A stretch of 64,000 nucleotides of DNA from Chelativorans salis (lineage in GTDB: Bacteria; Pseudomonadota; Alphaproteobacteria; Rhizobiales; Rhizobiaceae). A program made the position numbers and the translations under genes. Of this stretch, positions 16,577 to 26,074 are shown piece by piece. Each line of letters starts with the position of its first letter. Positions within the stretch are counted from its first letter, which is position 1. The stretch is from NCBI RefSeq assembly GCF_025336525.1, contig NZ_JAOCZP010000006.1:124001-188000 (forward strand). The letters are read 5' to 3'. The notes under the pieces are model-generated. The model searched no databases. It was not told where the DNA came from and worked only from the letters and a program-made list of their open reading frames with translations.

Positions 16577-17512
16577 ATGACCACGATCGCCTCTCCCGCA
16601 TCCCCTTATGTGCCCACCGGCGGCCGGTTCGCCCGCGCCTTGTCCCGCAATGGCGCCGGTTACATGTTCCTTCTGCCGTGGTTCATCGGCTTTTTCGGTC
16701 TGACTGCGGGCCCAGCGCTGGTGTCGCTTTATCTTTCATTCACCAATTTCGACCTCCTGACCGAGCCGCGCTGGATTGGTACGGCCAACTACGTGCGTAT
16801 CGCCACGGCCGACCCGCGCTTTGTGGCCTCCATACAGGTGACGTTCTTCTACGTGCTCCTGTCGGTGCCCCTGAAGCTCGCCTTCGCACTTCTCGTCGCC
16901 ATGGCCCTGAACCGCGGCATGAAGGGTCTTCCCTGGTACCGCGCCATCTTCTATCTGCCGTCGCTGCTTGGCACCTCGGTCGCCATCGCCGTGCTCTGGC
17001 GTCAGCTTTTTGCCGGCAACGGCCTGGTCAACTCGTTCCTCGCCAATTTCGGCATCCAGGGCCCAAGCTGGATCTCCAACCCGGATTACTCGCTCTACAC
17101 CCTCGTCGTCCTTTCGGTCTGGCAGTTCGGCTCACCGATGATCATCTTCCTGGCCGGCCTCAGGCAGATCCCGCAGGACATGTATGAGGCGGCGAGCCTC
17201 GACGGCGCCTCCAAGTGGCGCCAGTTCTGGAAGATCACCCTGCCGCTCCTCACGCCAGTCGTCTTCTTCAACGCCGTCGTGCAGACCATCGAGGCTTTCA
17301 AGGCCTTCACGCCGGCCTTCATCATCTCGGGCGGTACCGGCGGGCCGATCAATTCGACCCTCTTCTACACACTCTATCTCTATCAAGAGGCTTTCGGCTT
17401 CTTCCGCATGGGCTACGCCTCGGCGCTTGCCTGGATCCTCCTGGTGATCGTCGCGCTGTTCACTGCCTTCTCCTTCCTCACCGCGCGATACTGGGTGCAC
17501 TACGATGACTGA
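16577..17512 (+). CDS. Carbohydrate ABC transporter permease (MalF type)
   Basis: A 311-residue inner-membrane permease with about six helices. The first segment is GYMFLLPWFIGFFGLTAGPAL, and the coupling loop reads EAASLDGASKWRQFWKITLPLL. It forms the pore with the next gene product. The end overlaps the start of the next permease by 8 bp, which shows close translational coupling. Confidence 0.93.
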   Translation: MTTIASPASPYVPTGGRFARALSRNGAGYMFLLPWFIGFFGLTAGPALVSLYLSFTNFDLLTEPRWIGTANYVRIATADPRFVASIQVTFFYVLLSVPLKLAFALLVAMALNRGMKGLPWYRAIFYLPSLLGTSVAIAVLWRQLFAGNGLVNSFLANFGIQGPSWISNPDYSLYTLVVLSVWQFGSPMIIFLAGLRQIPQDMYEAASLDGASKWRQFWKITLPLLTPVVFFNAVVQTIEAFKAFTPAFIISGGTGGPINSTLFYTLYLYQEAFGFFRMGYASALAWILLVIVALFTAFSFLTARYWVHYDD

Positions 17513-18395
17513 CTTCGCCGCAACGGACGACGTCCGCCCAAACGAAATCGTGGGGCTTGAAAAGCGCCGGCGCTGGGTGTCGGTACTCTTGCACGTGCTC
17601 CTCATCGGCGCGTCCATCGTCATGCTCTATCCGCTCCTGTGGATGCTCTCGGCCTCGTTCCGGCCCGAGGAGGAAATCTTCAGCGCCACCTCGCTGATCC
17701 CCTCCTCCGTGTCGCTCGACGCTTATCCGCGCGGCTGGTTCGGCCTGCGCGTCGACTTCGGCACCTTCTTCTGGAATTCCTTCGTCATCTCGATCCTGTC
17801 GGTGATCGGCAACGTGCTGGCCTGCTCGCTCGCCGCCTTCGCCTTCGCGCGGCTCAAGTTCTGGGGTCGCAATTTCTGGTTCGCGATCATGCTGGGCACG
17901 CTCATGCTGCCCTATCACGTCACCCTCATTCCCCAGTATGTATTGTTTCTCAACCTCGGCTGGGTCGGCACAATGCTGCCGCTCGTGGTTCCGAAGTTCA
18001 TGGCCGTCGACGCCTTTTTCATCTTCCTTATGGTGCAGTTCTTCCGCGGCATTCCGCGCGAACTGGACGAGGCGGCGATGATGGACGGCTGCAGCGCCTG
18101 GCGCATCTACTGGCGCATCATGCTGCCCCTGTCGCTCCCGGTGCTCGCCACGGCAGCCATCTTCACCTTCATCTGGACCTGGGATGATTTCTTTGGCCCG
18201 CTGATTTACCTCACCGACATGCGCACCTATACCGTCCAGCTCGGCCTGCGCTCCTTCGTGGACTCGACCGGCCTGTCGGACTGGTCGGGGCTGTTCGCCA
18301 TGTCCATGCTGTCGCTGATTCCGGTGTTCTTCTTCTTCCTCTTCTTCCAGAGGCTCTTGATCGAAGGTATCGCCACGACGGGGATCAAACGGTAA
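17505..18395 (+). CDS. Carbohydrate ABC transporter permease (MalG type)
   Basis: A 296-residue inner-membrane permease. It has the first helix VLLIGASIVMLYPLLWML, the coupling loop DEAAMMDGCSAWRIYWRIMLPL and the C-terminal RLLIEGIATTGIKR that is typical for the MalG partner. It overlaps the preceding gene by 8 bp and is followed after 87 bp by a dehydrogenase gene. Together with the ATPase encoded at 20613 it completes the CUT1-type importer. Confidence 0.93.
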   Translation: MTDFAATDDVRPNEIVGLEKRRRWVSVLLHVLLIGASIVMLYPLLWMLSASFRPEEEIFSATSLIPSSVSLDAYPRGWFGLRVDFGTFFWNSFVISILSVIGNVLACSLAAFAFARLKFWGRNFWFAIMLGTLMLPYHVTLIPQYVLFLNLGWVGTMLPLVVPKFMAVDAFFIFLMVQFFRGIPRELDEAAMMDGCSAWRIYWRIMLPLSLPVLATAAIFTFIWTWDDFFGPLIYLTDMRTYTVQLGLRSFVDSTGLSDWSGLFAMSMLSLIPVFFFFLFFQRLLIEGIATTGIKR

Positions 18396-18482
18396 AGCGG
18401 GCGTGGAGACGAGCATGTTTGGAGACGCCGGCGCCGCTTCGCGCCTCGCCAGCCTCACGGCGCAAGCACAGGAAAACTCCCG

Positions 18483-19499
18483 ATGACCCCCATCCGCTTT
18501 GCCGCTATCGGCCTCAACCACAGCCACATCTACGGCCAGGTCGACATGCTCCTGCGTGCTGGCGCGGAGCTTGTCTCCTTCCATTCGCGCGAAGACAATC
18601 TGGCTGCCGAGTTCGCCGAGCGCTACCCCCAAGCCCGGCGCGTCGGTGACCGGGCGGCGATCCTGGAAGACAGGTCCATTGCACTCGTCACCAGCGCCGG
18701 GATCCCCGACGAGCGCGCGGGCATCGCTGTCGCGGCGATGGAGCACGGCAAGGACGTTCTTCTCGACAAGCCGGGCGTCACGAGCCTCGAGCAGCTTGAA
18801 ACGGTCAAGCGCGTTCAGGCCCGCACGGGCCGTATCTTCTCCATCCTTTATTCGGAGCACTTCGAGAGCCCCGCCACCGTGAAGGCGGGAGAGCTGGTGG
18901 AGGCCGGCGCCATCGGCACGGTCATCCACACGGTTGGCCTCGGGCCGCATTCGCTGCGCAAGCCGCAGCGGCCCGGCTGGTTCTTCGAACGCCCACGCTA
19001 TGGCGGCATCCTCACCGACATCGGCTCGCACCAGGCAGAGCAGTTCCTGTTTTTCACCAAGTCCGATAGCGCTGAGGTGCTTTCGGCCACTATCGCCAAC
19101 CGGGCGAACAAGGACGCACCGGGCCTGCAGGATTTCGGCGATATGCATATGAGGAGCGAAAGCGCCACCGGCTATGTGCGCGTCGATTGGTTTTCGCCGC
19201 CAAAGCTGCCAACCTGGGGCGACGGCCGCCTCACCATTCTCGGCACCGAAGGCTATATCGAAGTCCGCAAGAACATCGACATCGCCGGCCGCGAGGGCGG
19301 CAACCACCTCTTCATCGTCAACGAGAATGGTGTGAAGCACATCGACTGCCGTGAGGTCGGTCTGCCCTTCGGCCGCGCCTTCCTGGAAGACATCCAAAAC
19401 CGCACAGAGACCGCTATGCCGCAGGCCCGCTGCTATCTCGCCATGGAACTGGCGCTGAAGGCGCAGGCGCTCGCCGAGCGCGCCGCAACCGAAGGATAA
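18483..19499 (+). CDS. Gfo/Idh/MocA family oxidoreductase
   Basis: A 338-residue dehydrogenase with an N-terminal Rossmann fold opening FAAIGLNHSHIYGQ in place of the usual GxGxxG-type loop, and the family lysine segment LDKPGVTSLEQLE. The C-terminal domain has IGSHQAEQFLFF, carrying the expected active-site histidine. AGGAAAA precedes the ATG. It is one of two adjacent, divergent Gfo/Idh paralogues in this operon, with 3 bp between them. The unusual nucleotide loop means the cofactor mode should not be assumed. Substrate is unknown. Confidence 0.87.
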   Translation: MTPIRFAAIGLNHSHIYGQVDMLLRAGAELVSFHSREDNLAAEFAERYPQARRVGDRAAILEDRSIALVTSAGIPDERAGIAVAAMEHGKDVLLDKPGVTSLEQLETVKRVQARTGRIFSILYSEHFESPATVKAGELVEAGAIGTVIHTVGLGPHSLRKPQRPGWFFERPRYGGILTDIGSHQAEQFLFFTKSDSAEVLSATIANRANKDAPGLQDFGDMHMRSESATGYVRVDWFSPPKLPTWGDGRLTILGTEGYIEVRKNIDIAGREGGNHLFIVNENGVKHIDCREVGLPFGRAFLEDIQNRTETAMPQARCYLAMELALKAQALAERAATEG

Positions 19500-19502
19500 T
19501 AG

Positions 19503-20594
19503 ATGCCCGAAACCCTGACTGTCGCCATCGTCGGATGCGGGATTGGCCGCGCCCACATCACCGAAGGCTATCTGGCCGACCCAGAGCGCTACCGGGTGAT
19601 CGCCGTCTGCGACCTCGACCGTGCACGCCTCGATGCCTTTGCCGAGGAGTTCGGCATCCCCCGCAAGACGACCACCTTCGACGATCTCCTGGCCATGGAC
19701 GATGTCGATATCATCGATATCTGCACGCCGCCATCCGTCCATTATGCCCAGATCCTGGCGGCCCTCGCCGCGGGCAAGCACGTCATCTGCGAAAAGCCGC
19801 TTGTCGGTTCGCTCAAGGAGGTCGATGAGGTCATCGCCGCCGAGCGCAACGCGAAGGGCAAGCTCATGCCCATTTTCCAGTACCGCTATGGCGATGGGGT
19901 GCAGAAGGCCAAGAAGATCATCGAGTCGGGCGTAGCGGGGATGCCCTATGTGGGCACGGCCGAGACTTTCTGGCAGCGCCTGCCCGAATACTACGCCGTT
20001 CCCTGGCGCGGCAAATGGGCGACCGAGTTGGGCGGCGTTCTGATGACCCACGCCATCCATATCCACGACATGCTGATGTGGCTCATGGGCCGTCCGGCCG
20101 GCCTCTTCGGCCGGGTGGCGACGCGCGTGCACGCCATCGAGGTGGAAGATTGCGTCTCCGCCAGTCTGGAGTTGGAAAGCGGCGCGCTGGCCTCGATGAC
20201 GGCGACGCTCGGCTCGCGCGAGGAGCTGTCGCGCCTCCATCTCGCCTTCGAGAACGTCACCTTCGAATCGAGCCACTTTCCCTATGCACTCGGCAACGAT
20301 CCGTGGCGCATCGTGCCCCGCAACGACAAGGTCAAGGCCGAGATCGATGCACTCCTGGCCGACTGGACACCAGTGCCGCCGCGCTTCGCCGGCCAAATGC
20401 GCGATTTCCACCGCGCACTGACGCAAGGAACGCCGCTGCCGGTTACCACCGCCGACGCCCGCGGGGCGCTTGAACTGGTGGCCGCCTTCTATCACTCCGC
20501 CCGCACCCGCCAGGACGTCCGCTTTCCGATCGGCCCCGGCCACCCCCTCTACGAGGGCTGGATTCCCGCCCCGCCGCAACCCCGATCGGCCTGA
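19503..20594 (+). CDS. Gfo/Idh/MocA family oxidoreductase
   Basis: A 363-residue NAD(P)-dependent dehydrogenase. Its Rossmann loop VAIVGCGIGRAHI and the ICEKPLVGSLKEVDE motif are canonical. The substrate domain contains THAIHIHDMLMWLMG with the catalytic histidine position. GAAGGAT is 6 bases before the ATG. With its neighbour it could catalyse successive or coupled oxidation/reduction of the imported sugar, a pattern seen when epimerisation passes through a keto intermediate (inference). Confidence 0.9.
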   Translation: MPETLTVAIVGCGIGRAHITEGYLADPERYRVIAVCDLDRARLDAFAEEFGIPRKTTTFDDLLAMDDVDIIDICTPPSVHYAQILAALAAGKHVICEKPLVGSLKEVDEVIAAERNAKGKLMPIFQYRYGDGVQKAKKIIESGVAGMPYVGTAETFWQRLPEYYAVPWRGKWATELGGVLMTHAIHIHDMLMWLMGRPAGLFGRVATRVHAIEVEDCVSASLELESGALASMTATLGSREELSRLHLAFENVTFESSHFPYALGNDPWRIVPRNDKVKAEIDALLADWTPVPPRFAGQMRDFHRALTQGTPLPVTTADARGALELVAAFYHSARTRQDVRFPIGPGHPLYEGWIPAPPQPRSA

Positions 20595-20612
20595 CAGGAG
20601 AAAGAAATCCGC

Positions 20613-21695
<1,083 letters not shown>

Positions 21696-21696
21696 C

Positions 21697-21716
21697 GGCG
21701 CGGATCATACCGCGCC
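21697..21716. terminator. Hairpin between convergent ABC ATPase and uxaA-family genes
   Basis: GGCGCGG (21697-21703) and CCGCGCC (21710-21716) form a perfect 7-bp GC stem with a 6-base loop, flanked by an outer TGATC/GATCA pair. It begins right after the ATPase stop codon (21693-21695) and lies 44 bp from the opposing stop, so it may serve both directions. There is no strong T-tract. Confidence 0.5.
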
Positions 21717-21760
21717 GCCTTGATCACATGCACCGGCGGCGGCGGAGCGGAGACAGGCCG

Positions 21761-23293
21761 CTACATCACCGCCCCGATCTGCCAGGGCACGAACTCGTTG
21801 TCGCCATAGCCCAGTTGCTCGGACTTGCTCCGCTTGCCGGATGCCACGGCGAGCACTTCCTCGAAAATCTGTCGCCCCTTCTCCTCCAGGCTCACGCCGT
21901 CGAGGATGTCACCGCAATTGATGTCCATATCCTCCGCCATGCGCTCGTACATGGCGGAATTGGTGGCGAGCTTGATGGAGGGGGACGGCTTGCAGCCATA
22001 GGCGGAGCCGCGGCCCGTGGTGAAGCACACGACATTGCAGCCGCCAGCCACCTGTCCCGTCACGGAAACCGGATCGTAGCCCGGCGTGTCCATGAAGACG
22101 AACCCCTTCTCCCTCACCTGCTCGGCGTATTCATAGACGGCGTTGAGAGGCGTCGAGCCGCCCTTGGCGGCGGCGCCCAGCGACTTCTCCAGAATCGTTG
22201 TCAGGCCGCCGGCCTTGTTTCCCGGCGAGGGATTGTTGTTCATCTCGCCCTTATTGCGGGCGGTGTATTCCTCCCACCAGTGGATGCGCTCGATGAGCTT
22301 CTCGCCCACCTCGCGGCGAATGGCCCGACGGGTCAGAAGATGCTCGGCGCCGTAGATCTCCGGCGTTTCGGCCAGCACCGCAGTACCCCCGTTCCGCACC
22401 AGGATGTCAGCTGCCACGCCAAGCGCCGGATTGGCGGTGATGCCGGAATATCCATCCGAGCCGCCGCATTGCAGCGCCAGGGTGATCTCGGACGCCGGCA
22501 TCGTCTCGCGCTTGTGGGCGCCGACGGCCGGCAGCATCTCCCTCACGCGTGCCAACCCGGCTTCGATGGTGCGCCGCGTACCACCCGATTCCTGAATCGT
22601 CATCGAGCGGAAGGTTTCGCTTTCCTCAAGGCCATAGAGTTCCTTCAGGCGCGCGATCTGGAAGACTTCGCAGCCGAGCCCGACCATCAGCACGCCGCCG
22701 AGATTGGGATGAGCGGCATAACCCCATTGCGTGCGTTTCAACAGATCGAAACCCTCGCCCGAGGATGCCAGCCCGCAACCCGTGCCGTGGGTGAATGAGA
22801 CGACGCCATCGATATCGGGGAAGTCGTCGAGAAGCCCCTCGCGCATAGCCGCCTCCGCGATGAAGCGGGCGACCGAGGCGGAGCAGTTCACACTGGTCAG
22901 AATGCCGATGTAGTTCCGTGTGCCGACACGGCCATCGGGGCGGCGGTAGCCTTCGAAAGTCGCCTGCTCCTCAGGCGGCAGGACGTTGATCGGCCGTGCT
23001 TCCTCACAGAAGCGGTAGTCGCGCTCGAAGTCGCCCATCTCCACATTGTGCTCGTGCACCCAGTCGCCGGCTGCGATGGGCACCTTGGCAAAACCGATGA
23101 TCTGGCCGAACTTGCGGACTGCCTCGCCGCGCGCTACTGGCTCCAACGCCACCTTGTGGCCAAATGGGATGCGGGATGCGGCGCGCACGCCGCCGATCAG
23201 CGGAGCACCTTCCTCGATTTTCCGCGCCGCCACGGCGATGTTGTCCGTTTCGGCAAGCCGCAGAAAGGAGGGCCGCCCGTTATGTTCGTTCAT
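21761..23293 (-). CDS. Altronate/galactarate dehydratase family protein (UxaA family)
   Basis: A 510-residue hydro-lyase of the UxaA/GarD family, which dehydrates sugar acids such as altronate or galactarate to 2-keto-3-deoxy acids. It has an N-terminal SAF domain (IPFGHKVAL near residue 40) and a catalytic region with GYRRPDGRVGTRN, FTHGTGCG, QCGGSDGYSGITANPALG and TGRGSAYGCKPSPSIKLATNSAMY. The start at 23293 has GGAGG upstream; the frame is open 105 bases further without support. It converges on the sugar ABC operon and diverges from a GntR gene, which suggests the imported compound is a uronate or aldonate, or is oxidised to one. The exact substrate is not set by sequence. Confidence 0.88.
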   Translation of the reverse strand: MNEHNGRPSFLRLAETDNIAVAARKIEEGAPLIGGVRAASRIPFGHKVALEPVARGEAVRKFGQIIGFAKVPIAAGDWVHEHNVEMGDFERDYRFCEEARPINVLPPEEQATFEGYRRPDGRVGTRNYIGILTSVNCSASVARFIAEAAMREGLLDDFPDIDGVVSFTHGTGCGLASSGEGFDLLKRTQWGYAAHPNLGGVLMVGLGCEVFQIARLKELYGLEESETFRSMTIQESGGTRRTIEAGLARVREMLPAVGAHKRETMPASEITLALQCGGSDGYSGITANPALGVAADILVRNGGTAVLAETPEIYGAEHLLTRRAIRREVGEKLIERIHWWEEYTARNKGEMNNNPSPGNKAGGLTTILEKSLGAAAKGGSTPLNAVYEYAEQVREKGFVFMDTPGYDPVSVTGQVAGGCNVVCFTTGRGSAYGCKPSPSIKLATNSAMYERMAEDMDINCGDILDGVSLEEKGRQIFEEVLAVASGKRSKSEQLGYGDNEFVPWQIGAVM

Positions 23294-23539
23294 GATATGC
23301 CTCCGGCGGATTACCATCCGCCAATTGATGTTCAACGGTAGATCAATGCCGGCAGTCACACGGTCGCGGCCACGCACGCAATGCTTGGATAGCCACACCC
23401 GTTTTCAGCGCAAAAGGCCGAAGTATCGGCACGGGGATGGCGATGGCTGCCACTGTCTCAATCCATCCCGCCCGGCCATGACTGTCTCCATAACACGGCC
23501 GGTCGATCCATGATTTTCAAACCACCGAAATCATACTAA

Positions 23540-23551
23540 CATGCTAGCATG
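23540..23551. promoter_or_regulatory. Palindrome over the gntR start codon
   Basis: CATGCTAGCATG is a perfect 12-bp palindrome whose last bases are the ATG of the GntR gene. No ribosome binding site is visible ahead of that ATG, so the mRNA may be leaderless. Binding of GntR here would block its own transcription and could also repress the divergent uxaA-family gene. Confidence 0.45.
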
Positions 23552-24250
23552 ACATCAAGCATCAAGATTGCCGGAGCGGGTCCGGAGAGAAGATCCGGCG
23601 CGAGCGAGCATGTTGCCAGCGCGCTGCGTCAGGCGATCGTCACGCTGGAGCTGCGACCGGGCCAGCCGCTCGACAAGGCCGCGCTGACCGCCCGCTTCGG
23701 CGTCTCTCGCTTTCCCATTTCCGAAGCGCTCCATCGGCTGAAGCGGGAAGGGCTGGTGGACATCCGCCCGCAAAGCGGTTCGAGCGTATCGCTGATCCGG
23801 CTCAAGGACGTGGACGAGAACCTCTTCATGCGCCGCGCGCTGGAAGCGGAGGTGGCCGAAGCGCTGGCGCGCCGCCGCGACACCGCACTCTTGGCCGAAC
23901 TGAGGCGCAATCTGCGCTATCAGAAGGCAGCCGTGGACGCCGAAGACCGCGCCGGCTTTCACGCGCTTGACCTCGCCTTCCACGACCTGATGGTGAGCGC
24001 CCTCTCCTATCCGCGGCTGCGGACAACAGTCGAGAGCCTGCGCCTGTCATTGGATCGCGCCCGACGCCTCATCGCCTCCCCCCGCCGCCATGCCGTCACC
24101 TATGCCGAGCACGTAGCGATCGTCGAAGCCCTGGAAGCTGAAGATCCCCCAGCCGCGCGTGCCGCCATGGCCGCGCATATAGACGCCGTCATTGCGGAGT
24201 TGGAGACGTTCTCGAAGGTACATCCGGAGATTTTTGCCGACACCGGATGA
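23549..24250 (+). CDS. GntR family transcriptional regulator (FCD subfamily)
   Basis: A 233-residue regulator with an N-terminal winged helix (AALTARFGVSRFPISEALHRLKREGLV, residues about 45-71) and an all-helical C-terminal FCD ligand domain (MRRALEAEVAEALARR, FHALDLAFHDLMV, YAEHVAIVEALEAEDPPAARAAM). FCD regulators typically sense carboxylates such as sugar acids. The gene diverges from the uxaA-family dehydratase gene across about 255 bp, making it the probable regulator of sugar-acid catabolism here. Confidence 0.9.
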   Translation: MTSSIKIAGAGPERRSGASEHVASALRQAIVTLELRPGQPLDKAALTARFGVSRFPISEALHRLKREGLVDIRPQSGSSVSLIRLKDVDENLFMRRALEAEVAEALARRRDTALLAELRRNLRYQKAAVDAEDRAGFHALDLAFHDLMVSALSYPRLRTTVESLRLSLDRARRLIASPRRHAVTYAEHVAIVEALEAEDPPAARAAMAAHIDAVIAELETFSKVHPEIFADTG

Positions 24251-24422
24251 TTTTGGGGCCGCTGCCTCGCGAGCGATCTAGTCTAAACCAAGGGGCAAAG
24301 TTCTATCGGGGCGGTCGTCTAATCTCGACAGCCAGTATCGATGCACGGGGCGGAACTCTGTCTCGGCCCCGGTTCGAAGACCGGCGGCAAAGCCAAGCGA
24401 CAAGCAGGGTGCGCCTGCGCCT

Positions 24423-25436
24423 TTACCCGTTGCGGAAAGCATAGCTGTAGCCGTTGATCGCCGGCACGCCTCCCAGATGCGCATAGAGGACCTTCGAACC
24501 CTCCGGGAAGAACCCCTTCTTCACCAGGTCGATCATGCCCTGCATGGATTTCCCTTCATAGACGGGATCGGTCATCATGCCCTCGAGACGTGCGCACAGG
24601 CGCATCGCCTGTTTCGTCTCCTCCGACGGCACTCCATAAACCGGATAGGCATAGTCCTCGACCAGCACCACATCGTCTTCCTCGATCATACGTCCGAGTT
24701 CCACAAGCGCCGCTGTTTTGTGTGCGATATCGAAAACCTGCGCCTTCGTCTGTGCCGGAGTTGCCGAGGCATCGATGCCGATCACCTTGCGTGCTCGCCC
24801 GTCGGCCGCAAAACCCACCAGCATGCCGGCGTGGGTCGAGCCGGTTACGGTGCAGACGACGATATAGTCGAACTTGAAGCCAAGCTCGGCCTCCTGCGCG
24901 CGCACCTCCTCGGCAAAGCCCACATAGCCGAGCCCACCATATTTGTGGACCGAGGCGCCTGCCGGGATCGCATAAGGTTTGCCCCCTCTCGCTTCGACAT
25001 CCTTCAGAGCGTTTTCCCAGCTCTCGCGGATGCCGATGTCGAAGCCCTCATCGACCAGTTCCACTTCCGCGCCCATGACGCGGCTCAAGAGGATGTTGCC
25101 GACGCGGTCATAGACGGCGTCCTCGTGCGGTACCCAGCTTTCCTGAACCAGGCGGCATTTGAAGCCGATCTTCGCCGCCACGGCCGCGACCATGCGCGTG
25201 TGGTTCGACTGCACGCCGCCGATCGATACCAGCGTATCGGCCCCGGACGCTAAGGCGTCGGGCACGATATATTCCAGCTTGCGCAGCTTGTTGCCACCGA
25301 AGGCCAGACCCGAATTGCAGTCCTCCCGCTTGGCATAAAGCTCCACCCTGCCGCCCAGATGCGCCGAAAGACGCTCCAGCGTTTCAATGTGGGTGGGACC
25401 GAAGGTGAGAGGGTAGCGTTCGAATTTCTCCAGCAT
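24423..25436 (-). CDS. acdS: 1-Aminocyclopropane-1-carboxylate deaminase
   Basis: The PLP enzyme converts ACC, the plant ethylene precursor, to 2-oxobutanoate and ammonia in the cytoplasm. At 337 residues it has the family's usual length. PLP lysine is Lys50 in [10 protein letters not shown], the SNHT motif gives Ser77, and active-site tyrosines are at 267 and 293. Two positions that separate true ACC deaminase from D-cysteine desulfhydrase are Glu294 in PVYEGK and Leu321 in YAHLGG, both in the deaminase state. The gene diverges from an Lrp-type regulator gene (AcdR arrangement). It marks a plant-associated lifestyle, lowering ethylene in roots or nodules and giving access to ACC nitrogen. 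Confidence 0.95.
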   Translation of the reverse strand: MLEKFERYPLTFGPTHIETLERLSAHLGGRVELYAKREDCNSGLAFGGNKLRKLEYIVPDALASGADTLVSIGGVQSNHTRMVAAVAAKIGFKCRLVQESWVPHEDAVYDRVGNILLSRVMGAEVELVDEGFDIGIRESWENALKDVEARGGKPYAIPAGASVHKYGGLGYVGFAEEVRAQEAELGFKFDYIVVCTVTGSTHAGMLVGFAADGRARKVIGIDASATPAQTKAQVFDIAHKTAALVELGRMIEEDDVVLVEDYAYPVYGVPSEETKQAMRLCARLEGMMTDPVYEGKSMQGMIDLVKKGFFPEGSKVLYAHLGGVPAINGYSYAFRNG

Positions 25437-25500
25437 GTTCAGCCTTTCCGAAGGAGCAAAACCGGCGGAGAGGCTAGTGGACTTTTGTCAAAAGGTGCTT

Positions 25501-25553
25501 CCATATTTGAAGCTAAAGCTGCTACGAACGCTTCACCTTCATCGCAAATATGG
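25501..25553. promoter_or_regulatory. Paired Lrp-type sites between acdS and acdR
   Basis: CCATATTTG at 25501-25509 is exactly mirrored by CAAATATGG at 25545-25553, 44 bp apart centre to centre, about four helical turns. The region lies between the two divergent start codons and is more AT-rich than its surroundings. Lrp-family octamers wrap such phased half-sites, so this is a strong candidate AcdR binding region. Confidence 0.65.
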
Positions 25554-25571
25554 TGGATTCTCCCATAATAG

Positions 25572-26060
25572 ATGACCTATATGAAGCAACCTTCCGATGA
25601 AGAAGCACTGGACCGGATCGATCTGAAAATCCTCCGGCAGCTGCAGCGTGACGGCCGTTTGAGCAATGCCGATCTCGCCAGGCTGGTCGGTGTCAGCCCC
25701 GCGACCTGTCATCGCCGGACGGAGCGGCTTTTCAAGGCAGGCTACATCCGTGGCGTCCATGCGGTGCTTAACCCGGAGCGCGTCGAACGGGGCGCGCTGG
25801 TCATGGTCGGTGTCGTGCTCGACCGATCAACACCGGAGAGTTTTTCTGCCTTCGAAACAGCGGTGCGGAAGCTGCCGTTCATTCTCGACTGCCACCTGGT
25901 CGCAGGCGACTTCGACTATTTCCTGAAAATCCGCGTACGCGACATGGCCGACTTTAACCGGCTGCACGGAAGCCAGCTCATCGCCCTGCCCGGTGTGCGC
26001 CAGACGCGCACCTTTTTCGTCATGAAGGAGGTGGTGGACGGGGCGCAGCTCGACTTCTGA
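25572..26060 (+). CDS. acdR: Lrp/AsnC family regulator of ACC deaminase
   Basis: A 162-residue Lrp/AsnC protein. The N-terminal helix-turn-helix (NADLARLVGVSPATCHRRTERL) is followed by a RAM ligand-binding domain (LDCHLVAGDFDYFLKIRV, LPGVRQTRTFFVMKEV). In many ACC-deaminase bacteria a regulator of this family, AcdR, is divergent from acdS and activates it in response to ACC; the same geometry is present here with a 135-bp intergenic region. The ATG at 25572 and the in-frame ATG at 25581 both lack a good ribosome binding site. Confidence 0.9.
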   Translation: MTYMKQPSDEEALDRIDLKILRQLQRDGRLSNADLARLVGVSPATCHRRTERLFKAGYIRGVHAVLNPERVERGALVMVGVVLDRSTPESFSAFETAVRKLPFILDCHLVAGDFDYFLKIRVRDMADFNRLHGSQLIALPGVRQTRTFFVMKEVVDGAQLDF

Positions 26061-26074
26061 GGCGCCCCGGCCGC

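Noticed and set aside
17478-20579. A 1033-codon open frame on the minus strand
   Set aside because: It runs antisense to a permease and two Gfo/Idh genes that have clear motifs, start sites and operon spacing. Long antisense frames are expected in high-GC coding DNA, and its translation shows no domain.
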